From: Diphasiastrum complanatum
Lineage: Eukaryota; Streptophyta; Lycopodiopsida; Lycopodiales; Lycopodiaceae
Length of the DNA: 64,000 nt
NCBI GenBank assembly: GCA_029204225.1
Contig: CM055111.1
Location: forward strand, 9,619,000-9,682,999
Reading direction: 5' to 3'
Made by a program: the position numbers and the translations under genes. Shown here piece by piece: positions 1-11,343 of the stretch (positions are counted from its first letter, which is position 1; each line of letters begins with the position of its first letter). The notes under the pieces are model-generated. The model was not told the origin of the DNA. It searched no databases and worked only from the letters and a program-made list of their open reading frames with translations.

Positions 1-508
1 TAGTTAAGAGTTCCTACAATTTAAAACACTCGCATTTCAGTATGTACTGGGCTGTAGGTTGGTATTGAGTATGTAAAAATCACAATTTTATCATGTGACA
101 TGTAGTTATGATAATTGTACTCATTCACAATTTCACATAGAAAATAAATGCTTACTTTTAATAGAAATTATCTATATTATTTATTTAAAAAAATCAATGT
201 ATAGTGTGTGAATTGTATTCTTTATAAGCAGAGTCTTTTTGGATGTGCAGCTGCTAGAGCTTCTGTTTACTCTGATAATACTTTATTGGACATACTTATG
301 TACATGCATTGCATCTGACATGTACATATAGTATGCCCATACAAGGGTAATCAGTTAATAGGGGGGCACATATACTTGCAAATGTATTGGTTTTAGGCTT
401 TTTGTCAAGTGTACATACATGACACAGCCACTTATGCATAAATATGTAAGTTTTGAAAACTATGTTCTTTCAGTTGAGAAAAATGTTGCCATTTTCTTTT
501 GGATTCAG

Positions 509-3500
509 AAGCGAGTATGCCTTTGCACTTGCAAATTTCGTGTGACAATGCTAAGGGGCTGGACAATGCTAAGCGGCTTGCTGAAAATCTTCTCGAGACG
601 ATTCGTTCCGAGCATGTTTTGTGCAGGTCTTCTCTTAAAGCATAAATTCAATGTTAGCAAAGTTGATGGTTTACATACATGTTCATGTATTACTGATGTT
701 AGATGGGCAGTTGTACTAATATTGACGGCACGATCTTATCACCGACATCAATCTTGAATGGCCATCAAAATGATTCATTTTTAACATGTGAGCTCACGTA
801 ATGCTCTTGCCCTTTGTGTGGAAATGCTATTTTTTGCAAGTTTTTTTGAATGGAAAGTGCTGTGTTTCAGGTCTTCACATTACCAAGTTCCTTCGGGGGC
901 CCCTCATGTATTGGGCCAGATGGCTTTTCCTTCTATTACTCCTGGTTCACTATTGACATCTTTTTCACCTCAACCAGCCAATGTTGGACCAACCGGAACC
1001 GTTACAGCTTCACATTCCCAACCGTAAGTCCAGAGCATGTTAATCTCAAAAGATTGAATCTCAGAATATTGCAGCATGAGTTTCGTTAATTGACAGGTAC
1101 CTGATCATTTGATCTACGATTTAATAGAGTGGCATTGAGCAGAATTTATGCAGCAGTTCCACCACCAAAGCAACTTTTGTCAGACGGTACATCCATCAGT
1201 GAGGAGGTTAGGACTGGAGCAGATGGCAACTCAGGAGCCTTATTCGCCTCGATCAGCAAACCCACTTCAGAGTTGGTTCCTTTGTCTACAAATTCAAAGA
1301 CGGCATCGGTGCCCTTTGAGGCCTATTCTTCTGGCATTCCTGCTTCAACTTTGAATTACTTCCAAGCTGGGAGTTCGGCAGTTATGTCTTCTTACCCATC
1401 CAGCAGTAATCAAACATATCCCTTTGGAACAATGCCCAACTGTGGCCAAAATTTTTCTTCACCTATTGCACACGCTTCTGCCACTCCAGCTGCAACCACA
1501 AGCTATAGTGGGTATGGTGGGATTTATCCACAGGTTTCTCCACTGCAACAAGTGGCAATGGCATTGCAAAGGCCACCTCCTCCTCTATCTGTGAAAGGAG
1601 CTGGTTTGGGTTCTTCCTTGGGTTTATCTATGAAAGCTCCTGCAAGCTCTCACGCTCACCCTGCAAAACCACAGGAGAAACAGTCTGGTCAGCGTCGAAA
1701 ATTTCAGGAGTTCCCTGTTTCCAAGGAACCATCAAAAGATGATCAGGTGGGAGATGGTACTACTTTGCATGTAGCCTGAAAGTTGGAAAAATGATTATGT
1801 TGTAGTGCAACGGGAAGTCTATTATCTGGACATGTAGTTTTTATATCTGGGTGTTTATGTGTTTGTTCTCTCATACTGGTGTCACCTTTTTTTCCCAAAG
1901 AGAGACTGTTTCGTAGGGTTTTTATTTCATTTGAGGAAGTTGAGTTGATTACATCCTTTGCTTATCATCCTTTCACATGATTAAGGGATTGCAGATGAGG
2001 TTTAATCTCATATTGCTATTCCACTGGCCCCCAATGTGAGCATTGCCCTGAAGAAGTGAGCAGCTCAGAAAGCTTTCATTGTAAAGCTTAATCAATTGCA
2101 GCGCATTGCATGATGGAAAGACGGTTAGAACTTAGCGAGTCTTTGTAAGAGAATTCATCAAGTGTGATTTCTTCGTTTGTTATTGGATAATTGTAGATTT
2201 AGTATTAGCCAATATTTGACTCTCTTGACAGTGATTTTCAGCATTTTATCCTAGATGTGGTCGACTTGTTTATTTCCATGCTTATAACTCTTTTGTCTAC
2301 CTGCCAAGAGAGCACCTCCAGATTGTTTCTTTGCAGTGACCATTCAAGGTTTTGTGTCATGTTTAGCAACAGTAGGCAATCCCATGGACTGGAGCTGCAT
2401 AATGAATAGGATAATTACCTCTTTATTTTTTTATGTGCGACTTGGTCTTTGGTTGAGTATTGATAAACACTATTTTGCATGGTGAATTGCATGATTGATA
2501 ACTTTATGGGTTTGAACCTTTTCATGGCCTTAATGATTATTATTTTAATCTTGGGGCTTTTGAAATCAAATCTGAACTTGAGTGTATCCAGTTATGTGAT
2601 TACACTACTTCTTTTGACATGTCGGCTGGGCATAATCCAACTTGCTTTTGTATGCTCCTTTGAGATTCAACCCATAGTACCCCGTGGTACCGCTGGTATG
2701 GTACCGCCGGTACCATAACAGTGGTACCGCCGGTACGGTACCGCCCTGGGATCCGCGGTACCAGGGCGGTACCATAATATAAAAAAAAAAACAAAAAAAA
2801 TTCCCGTGTTATTTTTGCAAAATTTTTTTTTTTTTTTGGTACCGCTGACCGATATGGTACCGCGGTACCATATATGGTCCCGCGGTACCGGGATCCGCGG
2901 GACCTGGTACCGCGGGACCTATGATTCAACCCAATAAGGATATAATAATTCTTCTACTACATTTAGACAGTTAAGTCTTCAAATATTTGATCAAGAAATC
3001 CTAAAGAATTAGCCTTACCAAAGGTAGCTTTTGACATAGGAATCTGTGGTGAGAGAAGTCTGTCGCTAATACTTTTATCATTCTTGCCAGGTATTTTTCT
3101 GACCTGCACTGCTGACATCTACCAGATTCATCAATGTGGATGTCTGTTTACTTATTTCATGGTTCCTCTTTGACATTTGGAGCTCTAGTCCGAGGATTGC
3201 TTGCTGAAGCATCAAAAAACTCCATATTCCGGATCTTGCGTATTTATGTGCTTGAAATGTCTGGGTTTTGTAGAGCATTTGGATTGTGATGTAGGAGTTT
3301 TAGACATGGTAGTCTATAGCTTAGTTCATAAGGTCCCATTTCGCTTAACTTTGTCACCATGGGATTGGAGTCCACTTTTAAAGTATGTTATACAGCAAGT
3401 GCTTGTCTTAAACATAATTTCCTCCGTAGGATAACTGCACTTGCCCTTTGCTTCATATTCATGTTTGTTCTTGTGCTTATGACATTCCTGGGACCTGAAG

Positions 3501-3999
3501 CAACAAACTATGCGAGCACCAGTGAACACAGGAGTGGAAGAGACTGACCATCTAGATGGTTTGCATGAAAGTAAAGGCTCTCTTCTACCAACGTTAGCAT
3601 ATACCAAGAAAGAACTCCCCGCTATGAGTAAATTTGATAAGCAAGGTGATTTCCTTATTTACCAGTCTTTTGCTAGGAGCTTACATAAAAAAAATTCCTA
3701 GCTTTATGAATTTATTTTCCCTCCTTTTTCCGATTGGCATGGTTTTGGCGGCTCTATTTCCCTTGCACTACCATACGAGTTCCTACTTTTGTTTCTATGT
3801 ATACTGACCTGTACTAATCGTTTGATGTGTGATCTCAAATCATATGCACTTTTACCTCTGTGCTTTAGATACCACAAATGGTGCAGGAATTAAGCTTGTC
3901 GATTACGGGGAGGAAGATGAGGAAATAGTTGGGTCTAGTTTACTGTCTACACCATTGACGAGACCTTACGGAAATGGAAAGCCATTTTGGGCACCTTGA
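509..3999 (+). CDS. RIK: RIK-like KH-domain protein (RS2-interacting KH protein), 3' part
   Basis: RIK proteins carry a KH RNA-binding domain and in maize and Arabidopsis interact with the ROUGH SHEATH2/AS1 MYB factor, linking RNA binding to knox gene silencing in the nucleus (family knowledge). Five exons join in frame: 509-626 (tail of the KH region, with DNAKRLAENLLETI), 871-1023, 1128-1746 (proline/serine-rich, with AAVPPPKQLL, GYGGIYPQVSPLQQVA and QRRKFQEFP), 3501-3645 and 3869-3999 (KLVDYGEEDEE, ending GKPFWAP then TGA). All introns have GT-AG ends, and phases match at each junction (2, 2, 0, 1). The conserved VPPP, GGIYPQ-PLQQVA and PFWA-terminal motifs are what identify it, from memory of the family. 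The KH core and start codon lie upstream of the window. The 1754-base intron 1747-3500 contains an inserted MITE. The reading frame in view is open throughout, so the gene is probably functional. Confidence 0.82.
2675..2922. mobile_element. GGTACC-rich MITE with 11-bp target duplication
   Basis: A 248-base insertion in the long intron of the RIK-like gene. Its ends are imperfect inverted repeats (left TAGTACCCCGTGGTACC; right, reverse complemented, ATAGGTCCCGCGGTACC). Both halves are packed with GGTACC and GGTACCGCGG palindromes around an A-run/T-run centre at 2778-2838. It is flanked by the perfect direct repeat GATTCAACCCA at 2664-2674 and 2923-2933. An 11-bp duplication with terminal inverted repeats fits a non-autonomous Mutator-like element best. 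No coding capacity; the minus-strand ORF across it is an artefact of the repeat. Confidence 0.75.
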
Positions 4000-6839
4000 T
4001 GGCATACGAATCCGTATGCCGGAAATTTTGTATTCAGTGATTATTTATTCTTGCTCTTTCTCGAGGGTAAACATAGGATTATCCAGAGTCTCTATATTGT
4101 TACGGAAATATGTAAATTGAGACTGAGGCTGATTAGGAAGATGATTCTCTTGGGCCATCGACTTCATGACACCACGGTTTTTTGGAGCAGTTCCTTCTCA
4201 ATATGGGTGCAAGCATAAATGAAATATCTATCTCGGTTGACTAATCAGAGCAGCTGAGAATGTGATGGTAATTTTTCATGTGATCAATGTATTGATGTAT
4301 CGATCTGGCAGAAACCGTTTCAACAGTATCTGGATAATATGTTGGCCATTTCCATTCATTTATCTGTTGCCTAATCAAGCTTTTCAAATGTAACGAAAGT
4401 TCGAGGACATTCCATTTTGGTACATGCGCTATTAAAGTTATCGTCCATGCTGGGGTGCTAACAAGTACAGTACGAAATATCTGTTGGTAGGGTCTTACAT
4501 TTGTGCTCATCTTGAAGGCAGCAGAGGGTTAGCCTTTCAGTTTCACTGCAAGCCGCAAAGTGAGCTTTACTTTGATAGAGAAATTGGCTTGGGTTTGTTG
4601 GGCAATTTCTTATCACGTATATGTGATTACTGGTGCTTCTTTAAGTTCCAAATAATATTCTAAAGATCACAAAGCTTCTAGTCATGTATGACTACTACTG
4701 AATGCACAACGTATTATCGTCTGCGTGTGTATATAGGTCCTTTCAATCAGACTACAGATACACAACTAATGTATCTGGGTTAATCAGAGCTGTATTTCTT
4801 ATTGATAATATGTACTGTTGCCTTCAAAATGCTTGTTGAGACAAAAGTTTCAAACTTAATTTTTGCTCTTTCAAGCTTTTTTTTGTGTATACTATTGATC
4901 TTGCATCCACCAATAATACAGGGAATGCTACTATATAGAGAGTTGTAAAAGTAAGCGACCATATAGTAATTGGAATAAAGTACATGAAGTGTTAATACAA
5001 GCGTTGATAAATAGAAAAGAGTGGGTGATTGAAAAGCAAACATATTTTTCATTCCACCGATGTGAATAACAAAAGCGAAAAAGGGTAGCCGAGGGACTTG
5101 GGAGTCGGGACTTAAAATGTTGTGACTAGAGGGACTAGTTTTTGTGCCCACCCATCTCCAGACTATTTGCTTTGACACGTGATGTTCCAAATGGGAAGTG
5201 GGGTCAAATCAACCTATCAAACGAGTTTAAATGTGACTGAGTGATGTTAGATGAAAATTTCAAATGTAGGTACCAGTTTGCTTGGACACAAATCTTAGGA
5301 AAAGGTGCATATGCTTCCAGAGCTTTTCTGTTCCAATTAAATTCATGTACTATGTACTATTAGACCTATGTTCCAAATTTACAAATAAGGTAAGGGGGTT
5401 GCAACCAGAGTCTTATTTGAATGGCGAGGTCGCTGAAAAAGTTGCTGAAATAACGAGGTACATTTCTGATAAATTTTAAAGCTTTTACCTTCTTGGAAAA
5501 AACTTTTCAAGTGGAGCAGCTCTTTATTTTATTCATACCTATCATTTTAAAAGGCTTGGCTTCCTTTAAAGTCCTACTTTTTGAAGGGCATCAATTTTTG
5601 AATATTGTAGTAGTTGAATTGGTTGCCAATCATAAATGTTCAACCATCAAAATTTCCCATTAAATAATATTGTGCATGAAAAGGAATCAAATTATCTTTG
5701 CCAATAGTGACCTTAGTTTAGTGTTCAAATTTTTTAGATATACTAAATTTTTCTTGGCATTTAGGCTATATTTGTGAGAAGATACCAATGATTAAACTTA
5801 GCCTATCCTCAAAAAGGATTATTAAATATTTAATTTTTGAGCCATCGCAATATTTGTGGATGGTTTATACTTTGATGATCACATGCATGTTAGCTTATGC
5901 GATTTTTCCAATTGAATCTTGTATGACAAAAAAATCTTCTATACCAATGAAACACAAACATGGCAAAGGACATTGCACCAATATTGCTAACATATATCAT
6001 ATTTTTCATAGACATACGCTTGGTCCTCTCCACCCTCTCAAAGATTCGCTTATCATTGTTCATTCTTATGAGCTGTGCTCTCAAACTTTTGCTAGTTGCC
6101 AATGATTTAGCACAAGAAATCTATCAAAAGATTTATTGCCAAACCCTTTTTTTTTTCAAAATGTTGACAACATAAGTTTAAAAATAGCTCGTTTTGTTTC
6201 TTTCGTCCAAATATTGCACCCTCATTTAGTATTTTTTGACCACTGAACATGGACTCCCACACATTCATAGACCTCTCAAAATTGCACAGGGGACGACATG
6301 CCCCTTGACAAAACGTGAAGTCCATGGAGCACTCTTGATAAAATAATGTGAAATCTTTATAAATTTGTAGTTGAATAATGTGCATGTGAAATGCTACTTC
6401 TTCTAGACTAAGTTCCTATGAAGATTATGTAGCAATAATTTGACACCATTGTCAGTCCTACCGAATGGCTCTACCCCTCCTAGTAGCACTCTTGGTGTAA
6501 CATCAAAGTTGTGTCTACCAAACCAATCTACACCTATGTTTGAAAAAAGAGTGGGATGGATGAATCATGACCACAAAGCTAAAGTCATTCACCATTGCCA
6601 AAAATACACCACCCCTTAATTAGCACTTATTTTGACCAAGAATTTCAGACTGGAATATTCTGGAAACCCTCAACTACATATCTTGTAGGAAAATCCACAA
6701 GTACTAGGTTTGCATTGTATGGTATCATAGTTACTTTCATCTTCATAGACCATGTGTTTTGTAAAAAGATCTTATATCTTTTCCATCTCTCTAGACACTT
6801 TTTTTTTTTCAAAAGAAATACTCAAGCAAATGATTTACA
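4000..6839. other. Spacer, no recognisable gene
   Basis: AT-rich sequence downstream of the RIK-like gene. ORFs here are short, low-complexity and match nothing I recognise. Minus-strand reading around 5890-6100 (containing ERTKRMSMKNMIYVSN) vaguely resembles the copia region before integrase, but not strongly enough to call. Confidence 0.5.
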
Positions 6840-7291
6840 TTTGCATAAATATTTCAACTGCCCTGATCCAACAGTCTGCGCGACAGCCACTTACGCCCGA
6901 GACTTAGAGCATTTACTGGGGATTGAAACCAAATGGGATAATTCCCCCCCCATATTCTTTGATCCTAATAAGGCGCTCACGTCCGACAAAGTTGAAGATC
7001 AATTGCCAGTCGCTCGAGTCTATTACCAAGCTACATTCCTTGGCGATCCCTGGACGCGCAGATTTCAAGCCTGGGTCGACCAAGACTAGCTGACATGAGT
7101 CCACAAGTCCCTTCACATGCCCAAGGACTTGAAGAAACTGGACCGCATTAATTTCATGGAAGACGTCACGGGCTACCTGGTCCATCAGAGGCGGGCCAAG
7201 AAGACTCTTTACTTAACCGGAAGAGTGCTGAGGGACCGACACTACTTCAGGTCGTGGATCCTGTTGGGGGTATTCCCGACGAATTGTAAAT
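6840..7291 (+). pseudogene. Unrecognised GC-richer ORF with two in-frame stops
   Basis: One frame reads through from about 6840 to the TAA at 7289-7291, interrupted only by TAG at 7087-7089 and TGA at 7096-7098. Base composition and codon use are clearly richer in G+C than the AT-rich flanks. Recognisable stretches are YARDLEHLLGIETKWD, YYQATFLGDPWTRRFQAWV, and after the stops KKLDRINFMEDVTGYLVHQ and LTGRVLRDRHYFRSW. I do not recognise a family. The protein-like composition continues on both sides of the two stops, so this looks like a gene or transposon ORF recently closed by nonsense changes; each stop is one G-to-A step from TGG. The ATT-type start at 6595 is not trusted because 6595-6830 is AT-rich and not protein-like. 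Confidence 0.45.
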
Positions 7292-7912
7292 AAATAATAT
7301 TGGCCAATAAAATGTGTTGCGAGGGCATGGCATCCTGCGCGTATAAGCCCATGGCCCAATGAACATGCAAGTTAAGTTGTAAATAAAATAATAGACTTGG
7401 GCCTTTGTAATTAAAATAAAACTTGAGGCCCAAAGTCAATTTTAAAATTAGAGTTCACCTTTTTTGAGTTGGGTCCAATTTTGGACTCACATGAATCTTG
7501 TGATTTCCAATGTACTTTTTGTGGACCCTTGGATCGAGTTGGGTCCAAGATGAATGGATAGGATCAATGTAAATATTAGCCAATAGGATTTTGGGGCAAG
7601 GGCCTTCCCCATTTTATAAAAAGGCACCATTTGTACTTTATTTGCATGCTCAATGAGAAGGAGAAAACTCTACCACTTTTTGGAGTGAAGCATCCTCATT
7701 TGCTAGAAAGAAGTACGTGACATCTTACCCTTTAGACATGCATCACAGGTCGTCGAACTGGTTGCATTCGAGATGCTCACCCTTTGTGATTGCTCCATGA
7801 TGGCTTGCTTGATATAGTGCCATTGAATTCATATGGCATAGTCTCCTGTGCCATAGAGTATCTGGCGAATTATCATGAGTCTGATGTACTTGATTTGCAG
7901 GCAGGTGTACCT
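7292..7912. other. Spacer with promoter-like signals (possible LTR remnant)
   Basis: No gene seen. Two GCCAATA boxes (about 7302 and 7579) and a TATAAA at 7615-7620 precede an A/G-rich stretch, an arrangement typical of an LTR or Pol II promoter. No matching second LTR was found in the window. Confidence 0.3.
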
Positions 7913-8472
7913 TCAAGTGATACAGATTGCCTTTTCTTCTTCCTTGAGTAATGAGCGTACTAGTACTTGCATCAACAACGTTGCATGCTTCGTGTTTTCC
8001 TGTCTGCTTTGAGCTGATTTGTTTCTTGGGTTTTGGTGGCAGTCCATGGCTGCATGACCCTTCTTATGACAGTGGATACACTCAATTTTTAAGCCAACAC
8101 GAATCGACATTATGTCCTTTGCGTTTGCATCTCACGCATGTCTTCTTGTCTCCACTTTGCTGTTTCGACCTTTCTTTGTTCTTCCATTTGCCTTTGTTGG
8201 CTCCTTCTGCTTGTTGATCTCGATCCTGGCTTTGATCTGACTCCCTCTTAGGCTTGGATTGTTTCTTTGATTTTTCCTTGTTGCTGCAGAGAACTTGGTC
8301 AAAAGCATCCTTGTGATCAAGGTGTAGGCATCTCCTCGGTCCCATATACCTAGGGAAATAATCCTTCTCCCTTTAGTATCAGCGAGGTCTTAACCTTCCA
8401 TGCTTGGAAGTTAGATCCTGATGAATCGAGGATTGTACAGATCTTGGATTGTATGCTGCTTATCGAAGCCAT
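7913..8472 (-). pseudogene. Ty1/copia gag remnant, internally deleted
   Basis: Read on the minus strand, the gag ATG is at 8472 and the first codons are the same family as the gag at 63255. The N-terminal gag domain is mostly missing: about 425 bases present in the 63-kb copy are absent here, so the text jumps near 8345 to the basic C-terminal region. Two zinc knuckles follow, CVRCKRKGHNVDSC and, in another frame, CIHCHKKGHAAMDC, each CX2CX4HX4C as needed for RNA packaging in gag. A frameshift lies between the knuckles (near 8085-8110). Protease, integrase and reverse transcriptase are not found beyond it. Defective. Confidence 0.75.
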
Positions 8473-8570
8473 TGTTGTGAATTGTGTTCTCACTTGTTGA
8501 CGATTTTTTGTTTGAATGCGTAGCCTCCTAGATCTGCTAGCTTTCTGGCTATGTCAGACTATGAAAGGTT

Positions 8571-8583
8571 GGCTCTGATACCA
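8571..8583 (-). other. Copia primer-binding site (initiator Met-tRNA type)
   Basis: The minus strand reads TGGTATCAGAGCC, complementary to the 3' end of initiator methionine tRNA, the usual primer of plant Ty1/copia elements. It sits four bases inside the adjacent LTR and 99 bases upstream of the gag ATG. Confidence 0.85.
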
Positions 8584-8587
8584 CTGA

Positions 8588-9617
8588 TGTGAAGAATGAC
8601 GTGAAACGCGAACTGCAAATATCAATCAGACTCTGAAACGAAACGAAACGAAACAAAACAAAATTGGACAAAACGAAGCGAAACGAGACGAAAGTTGAAC
8701 AAGTTTTGATATTGACATTGCTAAAGCAAAATCAAATTAATTGCGAACGAAGAACAATTTGGATGGATTTCAGATATGATTGCTGGTCACTACCGGCTAT
8801 ATCATTCCTACAATCCTCCAGAATGTAGACAGACACTGCTGACCTACATTTTAGATTAATACAACATTCAACAAAAATTGCACCAGTGTGTGGAGTAGAC
8901 AAAAGAAATGATTAAGATACACAAGCTATAGCAGACAATAATTCATTCAAGATCAGACAAAACTAAGAGTGATATGTGCATAACAACTACAATATCATCT
9001 ATTGATCCTCTTGCTTTTCGAGTGCTGTATGACAAACCCACACAACACGTTGGCGTGAGAGAAGCGATGGTCTCCCACGAGTAATGTCTCGCTTACTAGC
9101 AAACTTCTTGGATATCTGTGGACCCTGCTCACAAAACTTGTCTTGCTCACAGGCGGACTTCTATTTTGTGTTCTATATATTGTCTATTTGCTATTGTATG
9201 TATCTTATACATTCAGAGTAGCACACCAGATTAGATAGACTAAACAATGTATAACTAATCATGGATTAAAAGAGAAATGGGTTAGGCACGTCCTAACGCT
9301 CTTCCACTGACGTCATCATATCAGATCAGACATGATCTTCCTAATCCTTTGGAGCATGAAGGTCAAAAAGTGTCGCAAAGATTTTCGTGTCGCTTCGAGC
9401 CGTTTGACTTTCGCGTCGTCTGACTTTCTCCTGCTGTATCACGAATAATTTTCTTTCGCAAACTTTTCACGTTCGTGTCTCTTCGTCAGGGTGTTCGCAA
9501 ACATTTTCCTTCGTGTCTTTTCGTGATGTTCGCAAACTTTTTCGCTTCGTGTCTTTTCGTCAGACTGAGGGCTGAAAGCTAACAGAGCTTTGGTAATAGA
9601 AACATTATGTTTCTTCA
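8588..9617 (-). repeat. 5' LTR of the 8-kb copia remnant (about 1.03 kb)
   Basis: Begins TGTGAAGAATGACG next to the primer site and ends TGTTTCTTCA, giving TG...CA ends with a short inverted repeat (TGAAGAA/TTCTTCA). The far end is fixed by a second copy at 40.9-41.16 kb that diverges at exactly the same base. It contains a (GAAAC)n-like tract at 8637-8690 and three roughly 36-bp repeats with TTCGCAAAC and TTCGTGTCT at 9457-9565, probably in U3. Confidence 0.65.
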
Positions 9618-11343
9618 ATCAACTATGGTAAAAGGCCTCTCGACTTTTTCTAGAAAATGTTTTATTTGGATTACCATGTTTGTGCTATAAACAACAACAT
9701 TTTTTGATGACCAAGATTCTTGCCGCAACATCATCATTTTCTTCCACCCAAGTATGATAGACTCGGGCATAATATATTTGCCTCCTAGTTAGGCACCCGT
9801 CTTATTGTGTGATCCCAATTGTATACATGAGTAGTTTGCGGCCTCGTGTATCACATTTCAAACCATAGTAGACATGTTTTGAATCTTAAAAATCAAGTGA
9901 TGAATTTTTTTTACATGAAAGCATCTATCACTTCGGGGGAAAGAAGATAAATTAGTCATGGAATGTTGGACTTTGAAATAAACAATGTTTCACTTCCAAA
10001 GTAATCTCTTGGATTGTAGATCTATTTCTACACTTATTTTCAAAAAGATCTAGAACTACTTATCAACAAGATCATAATAGAATATGTCATCTATATAATG
10101 GAAGATTAGGGATGGTTGCTTGAACTTAGTATGGATTACACTTATTGAAAACACATAGCAATTTTTAAGAATGATTGTGCTAGCAAGGGACACAACATTC
10201 TAAAAAATTCTCAATTATGCATTTTGTCTACATTTAATATTGGACATTTACACATGTTGACATTACAAAAACATTTAGAAAAATACCTTTTGATTATCCA
10301 ATGCCACTTGCTACAACAACTATATCAACCTATGCTGTAAAGTCTCTTAAAATACTTTATTGTCCAAATCTTGGAATATATATAGCTTGTAACATTACAC
10401 AACACCAAAATGACAAGTATTGCATAGCCCTTTACTAATATCAAATTGATGTACTTATCAACTAGTTGAAGCCAAGAATTTCATCATTTGCACAAGTTCC
10501 AAACAATTGGTGAAATGCCATACTTTGAGGTACATCAAGTTGATTTCTCTTCACTTCTGTCCCAATGCAAGCAATAGATAATTATGGACAATCAATGAAA
10601 TGCCATAATTTAAGATATATCATGATGATTCTACATCACTTGTTCCCCAATGCATATTTGACAAAATCTTTTAGTTTTCTTGATTGCCAAGTTTTGCACT
10701 ACGCAATTGATGATTTTTTTTTGATGTTATTATTAAGCCTTTCTTATCAATTCCTTTCATGGTTACTAACTGAAACAGTCTATCCCTAAACTTAGGATCC
10801 ACAATGCCTGTGTACTTGTTGACTTCTCTGAAACCTCGTAAGGACAATAGCTTCTTGCTTGTCCAATGTATTTAATGCTTATTGTTTTGTTGACTTGTGC
10901 TCTAGCCTTTTCTTTGTTTCAATTTCTTTTTCTATATCATGCTAACATGATTATGTACATCAAAATTTGCAATCTTCACCAAAGAATGAAATGATGAAAA
11001 CATGTAGCTCATTGGACACAATTTTTTGACAACATAAATCTCGTAAGATGATAAGATGACTAGCTCCTTATTCTTGCTTGCTCTCTTTCTTGAATGGCTT
11101 GCACCAGAAAACATGAATAAATGAACATTACATCACTAAATTAGTCGCGTAAAACACTGTTGCTTGCATATAATGATATCTAGCTAGGTTCCAATGTCAT
11201 GGACATTGAAGCAAAAACACTTGTGTTTATTTCTCCTGAATTTCAAATAGACTCATCTTGAAATTCCACATGCTATAGTTGAAAATGCCATCCAACTTGC
11301 TAGCTTCTCCCAAATGTCCCATGTTACCACATGAAAGTCCTCT
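9618..11343. other. Spacer, degenerate sequence
   Basis: AT-rich, no gene recognised. A diverged tandem duplication of about 95 bases is visible (10498-10565 against 10585-10655, sharing TGAAATGCCATA and CCCAATGCA). Probably old transposon debris. Confidence 0.4.

Noticed and set aside
2600-2929. Minus-strand ORF rich in Arg, Gly and Tyr
   Set aside because: It spans the GGTACC MITE and its composition is caused by the palindromic repeats.
4780-5190. 136-codon minus ORF
   Set aside because: AT-rich composition with no recognisable domain; probably chance.
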